A stretch of 51,615 nucleotides of DNA from an uncultured Clostridia bacterium. Lineage in GTDB: Bacteria > Bacillota > Clostridia > Christensenellales > Borkfalkiaceae. Below are positions 1-6,077 of this stretch, one piece after another; the stretch's first letter is position 1, and each line of letters opens with the position of its first letter. The position numbers and the translations under genes are program-made. The DNA lies in contig CALVIN010000009.1 in assembly GCA_944330115.1 (NCBI GenBank), positions 1-51,615 on the forward strand. The letters are read 5' to 3'. The notes under the pieces were generated by a model. The model saw only the letters and a program-made list of their open reading frames with translations, was not told where the DNA came from and did no database searches.

Positions 1-245
1 TAGGCATTTTCGCTGTGCCACGACATTCCACCGATCAGTATGAGCGCATCGTATTCTTCGGGTATGCTTTTCAAATCATAATCGGGCAGAACGGAAAAGC
101 CGCCGATAGATTTTACAGGTTTATCCGTAAGCGAAACAATTTTATTTTCAAATTGTCCGCCGCCTATCATGCTAACGGCGGTGGACAGATACGCCGCTTC
201 AAAGTCCGCCCATTGATCGAGCAAAAAGTACAATATTCTTTTCAT
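1..245 (-). CDS. DJ-1/PfpI (type 1 glutamine amidotransferase-like) family protein, partial
   Basis: The gene runs off the left edge of the window, so only about 81 N-terminal residues are visible. They read MKRILYFLLDQWADFE, later a segment YDLKSIPEEYDALILIGGMSW. Both the start and the 'DALILIGG' strand match the DJ-1/PfpI fold, in which a nucleophile elbow Cys would follow outside the window. A good ribosome site (AGGAG) lies 6-7 nt before the ATG. The catalytic residue is not visible, so enzyme versus chaperone-like function cannot be decided. It has its own promoter with an operator-like dyad shared with the DUF3788 promoter, so the neighbouring WYL regulator probably controls it. Confidence 0.75.
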   Translation of the reverse strand, partial: MKRILYFLLDQWADFEAAYLSTAVSMIGGGQFENKIVSLTDKPVKSIGGFSVLPDYDLKSIPEEYDALILIGGMSWHSENA

Positions 246-268
246 GTCAGTTCTCCTTTTTTTCTTGT

Positions 269-304
269 ATTATAGCAAAGAGAACATGACAACAGTGCGT
301 CATC
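269..304 (-). promoter_or_regulatory. Promoter and operator-like dyad upstream of the DJ-1/PfpI gene
   Basis: Reading the minus strand, a perfect -10 TATAAT lies at 269-274. No good -35 box is present (GCACTG at 293-298). A dyad at 285-304 (CATGAC-N8-GTCATC on the plus strand) covers the -35 position and runs over the stop codon of the WYL gene. The plus-strand string ATGACAACAG-N3-GTCATC recurs at 1672-1691, also 10 nt from its -10 box. Regulation by the WYL protein is inference. Confidence 0.6.
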
Positions 305-1208
305 GTTCCGAATAATTTTTCAGCATTTCTTTAATTTTTTTCTGTAATGTTTTGCGTAAGGTTGTCGGTTCAAGAATATGCACGTTATCGCCGTAAGAGA
401 GAAAGTAACCATATACCCATTCGTCAAAAGGCATGGACGTATCGACGGTAAAGGAGCCGTCCGCATTTTTTGATATATCTTCCGGGTTGAATTCATCATA
501 AATACGATAAGCGACTGCTGCCGTAAAAACTGCCCGAAGGTGTATCTTATCTTGCGTTGGAATACTTTGTGGGACAACAGGCGGCGGTGTATATAAGGTA
601 GCCTCAAATGTTTCGGGCAATACCTGTAAATCAATCATTCGATTGATTTTGAATGTTCGATAGTCCTTTTTCAAAAGGCAAAAAGCCTGTATGTACCACG
701 CTTGGCCTTGAAAAACAAGTTTTAACGGATACGCTTTGCGTTTAGAGATTTCGCCGGTTGAATTCGGATAAGAAAAAGCGAGCGTTTTCCTCTGCATAAT
801 AGCATCTTTCAAGGTATCGAATTTTTCGCGGTCATGCTTTGGGTTGCTCCAACGAGAAAAATCAATCTCGATCCAATCGGTGTTTTTTACTGCAAAAAGA
901 GAGCCGAGTTTCGACAGAGCCTTGTCGCTCGCATTACCTGTTGGCAAAAGTGTTTTTATGCCGAGAAGAATTTGTTCCTTTTCTTCGTCAGAAAGAACGG
1001 CTTTATCAAGAACATATCCATCCAATAAAGAAACGCCGCCGCCTTTGCCCTGCGTAGTATAGACGGGTACTTTGGCGAGAGCAAGCGTTTCAATATCGCG
1101 TAAAATCGTGCGTTTGGAAACATTCAATTTATCGGCAAGTTCTTGTGCTGTTACTGTTCCTCTATCAAGTAAAGTATATACGATTTCAAAAAGTCTTTCA
1201 ATTTGCAT
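300..1208 (-). CDS. WYL-domain transcriptional regulator (YafY/DeoR-like HTH)
   Basis: A 302-residue regulator. Residues about 1-60 form a winged helix-turn-helix of the HTH_11 type (ERLFEIVYTLLDRG, then SKRTILRDIETL). Residues about 140-210 carry the WYL domain, with the signature as WYI in 'QAWYIQAFCLLKKDYRTFKINRM'. A C-terminal WCX-like extension ends in 'EWVYGYFLSYGDNVHILEPTTLRKTL'. The length is normal for the family. WYL domains usually sense a ligand or nucleic acid and couple it to DNA binding. The gene starts 6 nt after the DUF3788 stop, so the two are probably cotranscribed. The same dyad flanks the pair on both sides, which suggests autoregulation. Confidence 0.9.
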   Translation of the reverse strand: MQIERLFEIVYTLLDRGTVTAQELADKLNVSKRTILRDIETLALAKVPVYTTQGKGGGVSLLDGYVLDKAVLSDEEKEQILLGIKTLLPTGNASDKALSKLGSLFAVKNTDWIEIDFSRWSNPKHDREKFDTLKDAIMQRKTLAFSYPNSTGEISKRKAYPLKLVFQGQAWYIQAFCLLKKDYRTFKINRMIDLQVLPETFEATLYTPPPVVPQSIPTQDKIHLRAVFTAAVAYRIYDEFNPEDISKNADGSFTVDTSMPFDEWVYGYFLSYGDNVHILEPTTLRKTLQKKIKEMLKNYSER

Positions 1209-1214
1209 GACATA

Positions 1215-1628
1215 TTATTTTCTATTAGGTTTTCTTTTAATATGCAACAATCTCATAAAATCGCTGAACAAAGCGGCATCGGTCGGCTCAAACATCATCC
1301 ATTTGCCGTCGTGGAATGTCTGCGCTTTGTCGTAAACGGTTTGCGTTTCCTTTGAATAACAATCTCGTTCTTCTTCAAATTTTGTCCTTTCGTCTTTACC
1401 GAAGATGACCATAAACCCGATACAGTTTTCCCGCGCATAGAGCGAGCATAGCGTTTTTCCGCCGCGGCGGTACTTGTATTCATACTTCCATGCTTTGCCG
1501 CCATTATTCCATATATGTTCCATATCATAGCTTTCATCGATCAAAGCAATTAAACTATCCCATATTTCGTATAAAGATTTTCCGACCAGATTTGTCAATT
1601 CTTCCGCGGTTGGTACTGTATCAAGCAT
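1215..1628 (-). CDS. DUF3788 family protein
   Basis: A 137-residue cytosolic protein that I recognise as DUF3788: an N-terminal helix, 'SYDMEHIWNNGGKAWKYEYKYRRGGKTLCSLY', 'GFMVIFGKDERTKFEE', and a C-terminal 'YHDGKWMMFEP'-like segment (here FHDGKWMMFEP). The fold resembles the YdhG/DUF1801 type, but no reaction is established for the family. A strong AAGGAGG site lies 6 nt before the ATG. It is the first gene of a two-gene unit with the WYL regulator. Confidence 0.85.
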   Translation of the reverse strand: MLDTVPTAEELTNLVGKSLYEIWDSLIALIDESYDMEHIWNNGGKAWKYEYKYRRGGKTLCSLYARENCIGFMVIFGKDERTKFEEERDCYSKETQTVYDKAQTFHDGKWMMFEPTDAALFSDFMRLLHIKRKPNRK

Positions 1629-1655
1629 GACGACCTCCTTATGTACTTTTCTTTA

Positions 1656-1691
1656 ATTATACCATATTAAAGATGACAACAGCAAGTCATC
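1656..1691 (-). promoter_or_regulatory. Promoter and operator-like dyad of the DUF3788-WYL unit
   Basis: Minus strand: -10 TATAAT at 1656-1661, an 18-nt spacer, and -35 TTGCTG at 1680-1685. A dyad GATGAC-N8-GTCATC lies at 1672-1691, over the -35 box. It shares ATGACAACAG-N3-GTCATC (plus-strand reading) with the site at 285-304, at identical spacing to the -10. Confidence 0.7.
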
Positions 1692-1694
1692 TTA

Positions 1695-1721
1695 TAAAAA
1701 ACTCCCGACAAAATTGCCGAG
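1695..1721 (-). terminator. Rho-independent terminator after the GNAT gene
   Basis: On the minus strand an imperfect hairpin (CTCGGCAA / TTGTCGGGAG) is followed directly by a T run. It sits about 20 nt beyond the GNAT stop and ends the seven-gene operon that starts at about 5.1 kb. Confidence 0.6.
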
Positions 1722-1741
1722 CGTTTTTCCATTTCTTCATA

Positions 1742-2242
1742 TTACAAACTTACTACTTTACATTCTTTTATTATTTTAAGCATGACAAGCTCCTCGCCGT
1801 TGTCTTTTACAACTTCGAAACCAGCTCTTTCATACAGCTTTACGGCAAAATTTTCTTTTTGGACAGACAGAGAAACCGCAGAAAATCTCTCTTTTTTCAA
1901 AACTTCGATCATCTCTAAAAGCAGACGCGTCCCTATACCATTCCCTCTGCTCTCTTTTGAAACGGCAATGGCAAGTGACGGTACATCGTCATCGATATGG
2001 CCAAAGTCGTTTACAATCCTCGTCCATACTGCACCGACAATTTTGTTATCGGTTTCGGCAATAAGGCAAATATCTCCCGCTCTCGTTCCAAAATCCTGAT
2101 AATAAACTTTTAGTTCGGGAAGTTCAACAATATGCTTTGGCGGCATATTTACACCTGTTGGAACATAAATCGCATGATATGTAAACTCTTTTAGCAAAAA
2201 ATATTCATCTGTCTTCATCCTTCGAATAATAACTTCTTTCAT
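1742..2242 (-). CDS. GNAT family N-acetyltransferase
   Basis: A 166-residue acetyltransferase with the full GNAT core. Motif A is 'LAIAVSKESRGNGIGTRLLLEMIEVLKKE', with the acetyl-CoA loop RGNGIG. Motif B follows as 'AVSLSVQKENFAVKLYERAGFEVV'. The substrate cannot be told; such proteins acetylate small amines or protein N-termini. The start ATG overlaps the TfoX stop (ATGA), so translation is probably coupled. It is the last gene of the seven-gene operon. Confidence 0.92.
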   Translation of the reverse strand: MKEVIIRRMKTDEYFLLKEFTYHAIYVPTGVNMPPKHIVELPELKVYYQDFGTRAGDICLIAETDNKIVGAVWTRIVNDFGHIDDDVPSLAIAVSKESRGNGIGTRLLLEMIEVLKKERFSAVSLSVQKENFAVKLYERAGFEVVKDNGEELVMLKIIKECKVVSL

Positions 2243-2553
2243 TTTCTTTTTTTCGGCTCCGGCAAATCTTCGTAGATAGCGTTGAATAATCCTCTCAAAA
2301 ATGATTTGTCTTCAACTTCGTCAACAAGTAGCATTTCCTTTGCTCCTTCATAAGGCAATTCATACGTCGCTGACGGCATATAAGAAATTGCGGTTTTCAC
2401 GGGTTTTACAAGCAATCTGTCGTCATAGATTCCCCCTACGATTTTTCCCCGATAATAGATAATATACTCACCCATCATCGGACGATATGTGATTTCTTCC
2501 AATTCAGATAGCTGTCCTAAAATATATTGAAGATACGCGTTGCTCGACGCCAT
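2239..2553 (-). CDS. TfoX/Sxy N-terminal domain protein
   Basis: About 104 residues, covering a single TfoX N-terminal domain: 'ITYRPMMGEYIIYYRGKIVGGIYDDRLLVKPV' and 'GAKEMLLVDEVEDKSFLRGLFNAIYEDLPEPKKRK'. I chose the ATG at 2553 (MASSNAYL) because GAGG lies 8 nt upstream; the longer reading lacks a site. In gamma-proteobacteria Sxy acts with CRP in competence, but single-domain Firmicute members have no proven role. The gene at 4098-4622 carries a helix-hairpin-helix segment like the TfoX C-terminal domain, so the two halves appear as separate genes in one operon. Confidence 0.88.
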   Translation of the reverse strand: MASSNAYLQYILGQLSELEEITYRPMMGEYIIYYRGKIVGGIYDDRLLVKPVKTAISYMPSATYELPYEGAKEMLLVDEVEDKSFLRGLFNAIYEDLPEPKKRK

Positions 2554-2581
2554 AATTTTATCCTCTCTTTTGGCTAACAAG

Positions 2582-2821
2582 TCAGTTTTTCATACATTTT
2601 TCAACTTTTCCTATATACAACAGATGCTCGCAAAATATGGTTTTCGCTCCGTGTTTGCGGCAGCCCTCGCAGTTGATGTGTTCGGGCAAAATCGGAGCGT
2701 TGTTCAACCCTGCCCACAACTTTGCCGTTTTCTCGCGCAAGACTAGATCGTCATGGACGGTCGCTATGTATGCATCACATGTTTCGCAGTCCAATCCACT
2801 GTACCCAATCATATCTTTCAT
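2582..2821 (-). CDS. DUF3795 protein, C-terminus replaced (probably truncated)
   Basis: A 79-residue cysteine-rich protein. The N-terminal part (YSGLDCETCDAYIATVHDD, REKTAKLW, INCEGCRKHG) matches DUF3795, a probable zinc-binding family. Intact members usually continue after 'FC' with further Cys pairs. Here the reading turns into HLLYIGKVEKCMKN and stops. The string HLLYIGK also ends the methyltransferase encoded 450 bp upstream, so the tail looks like the end of a deleted methyltransferase gene joined to a cut DUF3795 gene. The ribosome site AAGGA is good. The product may be non-functional. Confidence 0.75.
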   Translation of the reverse strand: MKDMIGYSGLDCETCDAYIATVHDDLVLREKTAKLWAGLNNAPILPEHINCEGCRKHGAKTIFCEHLLYIGKVEKCMKN

Positions 2822-2824
2822 AGT

Positions 2825-3226
2825 CTACATCCTTCCCAATGCCTTTCTTATATCCGCAACAAACTGTGCTTGCTGTTTTCTCAGATATGACTTAACAAAT
2901 GGTTTCATAAACCACTTTTTTGCTTTCACGCACTCTGTAAAATCTATCTCAGTTTCGTCTCCTCTCTCCGTAAACACTCCAATCCAATGCCCTGTCATAT
3001 TGCTGTTTTCCATCTCAAACTCCCATCGTGCGTATGGCTCGACAAGCGTTACCGTAAACTTCGTGGAATAGCCGTCTTTGGTATATTCAATAAACTGTCT
3101 ATTGTTTATCACTTCGGTTTTGCTCAAATCGCTTCTCCAAGCGCCGTAATTTTCCACCCCCAAGACAAGCTCCCACACTTTATTTATCTCGCACGGAAGC
3201 ACCGCTTTTATACTTGTAACCGCCAT
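2825..3226 (-). CDS. SRPBCC (START/Bet v1-like) family protein
   Basis: A 133-residue protein of the polyketide cyclase/START fold: an N-terminal 'AVLPCEINKVWELVLGVENYGAWRSDLSKTEV', the central strands 'TKFTVTLVEPYARWEFEME', 'GHWIGVFTERGDETEIDFTECV', and a C-terminal long helix 'KPFVKSYLRKQQAQFVADIRKAL'. Members bind hydrophobic ligands or act in stress responses; the ligand here is unknown. GAGGTG lies before the ATG. The gene is 3 nt from the DUF3795 start, within the same operon. Confidence 0.88.
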   Translation of the reverse strand: MAVTSIKAVLPCEINKVWELVLGVENYGAWRSDLSKTEVINNRQFIEYTKDGYSTKFTVTLVEPYARWEFEMENSNMTGHWIGVFTERGDETEIDFTECVKAKKWFMKPFVKSYLRKQQAQFVADIRKALGRM

Positions 3227-3270
3227 TTCTCACCTCTTTTTTCCATTTTGCCTGTTTTACTTTTTTTCGT

Positions 3271-4089
3271 TTATTTTGCTTTCCCGATATACAGCAGGTG
3301 ATTGCTGTAAGCATAATATTGCGGATTTTCGCACACGCGCAAGGAAATTTCGAGATAGGTTTTGCGTACCTCTTCGTCGGAATTTTCTATTTTTGTCAGA
3401 CGCGGACCCGTTAGACCTTCCTGTCCCAACAGAGCAAGTTTCTCAAAACCGAGTTCGTCAAAAAACGGCAACACTTCCAGACTATTGATAAAGGTTGCCT
3501 GCGTAAAAGCCATACCGCTCCAAGATTCGTCCCTCTCCATACGGTCGAACAGATCCATTGCGGGTTCGTGTATCAACTGTTCGGGAGCTGTATCGAGATA
3601 ATAGTTCAGTCCCGCAGTAAGCGTAATAAACGACGTAAACAAAATACCGTCTTTTGCAAGGTGCTTTTTTGCCTCCAAAACGCATTTCTTTCTGTCCTCA
3701 ACGTCGGACAAATGATACAGAGGCCCCATGATGAGCACATTATCGAAAATCGAAAGACCGAGAGCAGACAAATCCCGCGCATCGCAGACATACGCTTTTA
3801 CCTGTACACCGTACTCCTGAAATTTCTGTTTTGCAAGTGCAATGTTGTTTTCACTCAGATCGACAAGGGTCACGTCGTACCCCTGCTTGGCAAGCCACAC
3901 GCTGTATCTGCCCGGACCGCCTCCGATATCCAAAACAGTTTTCCCACGCAGATATTTTTTCAGATAATGTTTTGCAATCTCAAACTCAAAGTGGAAACCT
4001 TCCAGACGTTCCCATTCTAACTGTGCGTTTTTATTATAGTTTTCCTTCACGATCTCGGCATCGTTATTCTTCTTTTTTTCGGCATACAC
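3271..4089 (-). CDS. Class I SAM-dependent methyltransferase
   Basis: A 272-residue methyltransferase. Motif I is 'TVLDIGGGPGRYSVWLA' at residues 51-67, followed by 'YDVTLVDLSENNI' (the acidic residue that binds the ribose of SAM) and 'DNVLIMGPLYHLSDVEDRKKCVLEAKKHL' (motif IV and post-motif). The substrate is not evident; this subgroup is common as a single gene in Clostridia. The extreme C-terminus (NHLLYIGKAK) is echoed at the end of the truncated DUF3795 gene. A GAGAGG site precedes the ATG. Confidence 0.92.
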   Translation of the reverse strand: MYAEKKKNNDAEIVKENYNKNAQLEWERLEGFHFEFEIAKHYLKKYLRGKTVLDIGGGPGRYSVWLAKQGYDVTLVDLSENNIALAKQKFQEYGVQVKAYVCDARDLSALGLSIFDNVLIMGPLYHLSDVEDRKKCVLEAKKHLAKDGILFTSFITLTAGLNYYLDTAPEQLIHEPAMDLFDRMERDESWSGMAFTQATFINSLEVLPFFDELGFEKLALLGQEGLTGPRLTKIENSDEEVRKTYLEISLRVCENPQYYAYSNHLLYIGKAK

Positions 4090-4097
4090 TTTCCTCT

Positions 4098-4622
4098 CTA
4101 TCCCTTTAACCGCGCCAACATCTTTTTAAGATTTTCCTCGTTCTGTTCGTCAGAAACCGTGGGGTCTTTGGTAAATCGTTCGCAGGGCAGACGGTCGCAT
4201 TTTCCGCAATTTGTCTGTCCCTTCTGATTGACACAGCAATCGTAAACTTTGCACACATCCCCGCCCGTGTATTGCAGCCAATACACTTTTCCTTTTATTT
4301 TGCGGCAACCTTCGCATGCTTTGGGAAACAGACCGCATTCGGCGCACACCGCTCCGCAGGGAGAAGGCTCTACAAATTCATCCTTCCAAAGCCACCACGG
4401 GCATTTTGAAAGATCTGGGTTTTCGGAATTTACGAAATATTCGACGGCTCGATATAAATACAACTGACAACGATCGATGAGTTCTCCGCGCAAAGAACAT
4501 TCTTCTTCGTAAAGCTGCTCTGCGGTTTTCCCTTTCAATGATTCTATGGTCGTGTATCCCATCGCAATAAGGTCTTTTTCCGTTGTCTTTCCCACATTAG
4601 GGATTTTGCGAAGTTCACTCAT
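4098..4622 (-). CDS. Helix-hairpin-helix plus DUF3795 fusion protein
   Basis: A 174-residue fusion. Residues about 1-80 are a helix-hairpin-helix unit (LRKIPNVGKTTEKDLIAMGYTTIESLKG) like the C-terminal domain of TfoX and of Pathogenicity-locus proteins. Residues about 90-160 form a DUF3795 domain with many Cys residues (CGAVCAECGLFPKACEGC, then CKVYDCC, NCGKCDRLPCERF) that could bind metal. The C-terminus is helical. No function is established. It shares the operon with a TfoX-N gene and a cut DUF3795 gene. Confidence 0.85.
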   Translation of the reverse strand: MSELRKIPNVGKTTEKDLIAMGYTTIESLKGKTAEQLYEEECSLRGELIDRCQLYLYRAVEYFVNSENPDLSKCPWWLWKDEFVEPSPCGAVCAECGLFPKACEGCRKIKGKVYWLQYTGGDVCKVYDCCVNQKGQTNCGKCDRLPCERFTKDPTVSDEQNEENLKKMLARLKG

Positions 4623-4634
4623 CTCTTTCTCCTA

Positions 4635-5057
4635 TCAAAACCACTTACTTTTCTCATCTCTAAAAACAGGTTCACTACCTTCTTGATAAGGATTATAGTT
4701 ATTGATATTGCAACCATATTCTTTCAGAAAGCAGATTTTACCATTTTCCCATTGAATTAAAGAAAGCCCATCGAACTCCTCTTTCCTGCCATCATCCATT
4801 TCGCTGCAGAAATACCACTCTACAATCGTCTGCTCGTCCTTGTGAAAAAACTGTTTAATATCCCACGTCTTAACGCTACCGCGTGTGTTCCACTCAACAA
4901 ACCAATGTTTAATAGCTTTTATTCCTATATATTTAGGTCCCCAACTTTCAACATAAACAGCATCAAAACAAAACAATTCCTCTATACCTTTGCAGTTTTT
5001 ATCTATCCACATTGAGAACCATTTTCCAATTTTCAATTCTCTTTCCTTTTGCATCAT
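4635..5057 (-). CDS. NTF2-like (SnoaL-type) family protein
   Basis: A protein of about 140 residues of the nuclear transport factor 2-like fold: an initial helix 'KIGKWFSMWIDKNCKGIEELFCFDAVYVESWGPKYIGIKAIKHWF', and strands 'EQTIVEWYFCSEMDDGRKEEFDGLSLIQWENGKICFLKEYG'. Such small cone-shaped proteins bind or transform small molecules; many in Clostridia are uncharacterised. An upstream TTG at 5072 is in frame, but I prefer the ATG at 5057. It is the first gene of the seven-gene operon, with a promoter at 5104-5133. Confidence 0.8.
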   Translation of the reverse strand: MMQKERELKIGKWFSMWIDKNCKGIEELFCFDAVYVESWGPKYIGIKAIKHWFVEWNTRGSVKTWDIKQFFHKDEQTIVEWYFCSEMDDGRKEEFDGLSLIQWENGKICFLKEYGCNINNYNPYQEGSEPVFRDEKSKWF

Positions 5058-5103
5058 CTTAACTAATCCCAAAACGCTATTTAAGAACTTTTTATCGTTA
5101 TCT

Positions 5104-5133
5104 ATTATATCACAATAAAAGAAAAAAGCGCAA
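5104..5133 (-). promoter_or_regulatory. Promoter of the seven-gene operon
   Basis: Minus strand: -10 TATAAT at 5104-5109, an 18-nt spacer and -35 TTGCGC at 5128-5133. It lies about 45 nt before the NTF2-like start. Confidence 0.6.
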
Positions 5134-5294
5134 GTCTTGTTAGGATATGCCCCCCTTATTCATTTGATTATGATTAAATATAAATAACATAAAGGTTCAA
5201 GTCCTGTTTTTGCTCGAAAATGGCAAAAAGACAGCATAAAATTAAAATCTTTCTTTCCATAGGAAAAATTCCCTGTTTTTGCCAAAAAAATAGC

Positions 5295-5331
5295 AAAAAC
5301 CCTGAAAAACTCATCGTTTTTCAGGGTTTTT
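5295..5331. terminator. Perfect 16-bp hairpin with flanking T/A runs
   Basis: Arms 5295-5310 and 5316-5331 are perfect complements around a 5-nt loop TCATC. The arms begin and end with A and T runs, so it can work as a rho-independent terminator in either direction. It lies downstream of no visible plus-strand gene; for minus-strand transcripts it lies beyond the yolD end. Confidence 0.65.
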
Positions 5332-5340
5332 ACAGTGGAC

Positions 5341-5384
5341 AGCATTTTTATCCACTAAACATGGGTTTAGTGGATAAAAATGCT
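5341..5384. repeat. Perfect 20-bp inverted repeat, 4-nt loop
   Basis: Arms 5341-5360 and 5365-5384 are exact reverse complements with loop ATGG. Each contains the string TTTATCCACTAAAC or its complement. It begins 9 nt after the neighbouring 16-bp hairpin and lacks a T run, so it looks less like a terminator than a mobile-element end or a protein-binding palindrome. Confidence 0.75.
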
Positions 5385-5651
5385 ACCTCTGTTACCATTG
5401 GTAATTGACACTTCTTTCAATGTTTTATTGTAAAAACAAAAAACATCTATTACTATCCAACCACATCAGTTCGGATTGCAATATGCGTATCAATCTCTAT
5501 TATAGAATAATATTTATATGATCAATAATCGATCGAAAAAGAGCTGTAATCCATGTGTTTTTTTGGAAGTTTTCTCTAGATATTAGCATATCCTTTAAAA
5601 TATCCTTTAATTTTTCTATACCTTCTTTAAAAGCTATTCTTTTCCAAGCAT

Positions 5652-6077
5652 CTAAGTTTTCTGCAACTTCAGTTGTTGCCTGTATTGCATCTCTACAATG
5701 TTGCAGACTTCTATTTCTCTGCCATCTTCAAAAATGAGCTGGCGTTTATAACAGTCAATCTTTTTGAGTTTACCCACGCAGGTAATATAAGCTCCACCCT
5801 CCTTTTTATCGTCAGGTTTGAAGTAGGTTATCGTAACTTCGGGGTGTTCTTCAATACATGTCATCAGGTCGGCGAGCTTTTGGTCAAGTTCTTCAAGCTG
5901 ATTTTCGTCAAGTTCAGGCTTACTGTCTGTCAGTCGCCTTGCCTCCTTTACCGCATCGTCATAGCCTGTGAGTGCGGCAAACGGTGCAAACTGAGCCGCC
6001 CGGTCGTACAGCGACATGTGCGGGTTATTTTTTGACTGATGGTGCGGCAGATTGATTATATCGTCATAGTCGCTCAT
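5652..6077 (-). CDS. yolD: YolD-like family protein
   Basis: A 141-residue protein with the YolD signature near the N-terminus (YDDIINLPHHQSKNNPHMSLYDRAAQFAPFAALTGYDDAV), followed by a helical region and a small beta domain ending in 'REIEVCNIVEMQY'. YolD-like proteins are typically encoded next to Y-family polymerases of the UvrX/YqjW group and are thought to act as their partners, like UmuD with UmuC. The ATG overlaps the polymerase stop by 4 nt, and GGAGG lies upstream. LexA control is likely through the box at 7363-7376. Confidence 0.9.
   Translation of the reverse strand: MSDYDDIINLPHHQSKNNPHMSLYDRAAQFAPFAALTGYDDAVKEARRLTDSKPELDENQLEELDQKLADLMTCIEEHPEVTITYFKPDDKKEGGAYITCVGKLKKIDCYKRQLIFEDGREIEVCNIVEMQYRQQLKLQKT

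Larger units (their letters stand above)
5134..5651. other. AT-rich gene-free stretch between the two left-flank operons
   Basis: No convincing gene is present. Two perfect hairpins lie here (listed separately). Near 5196-5215 the plus strand reads GGTTCAAGTCCTG, like the T-arm of a tRNA, but the rest of a tRNA is absent. This is a plausible junction between separately acquired blocks. Confidence 0.6.

Noticed and set aside
5160-5230. tRNA gene or att site at GGTTCAAGTCCTG
   Set aside because: Only the T-arm-like string is present. The T stem does not pair properly, and no acceptor, D arm or anticodon arm is visible.
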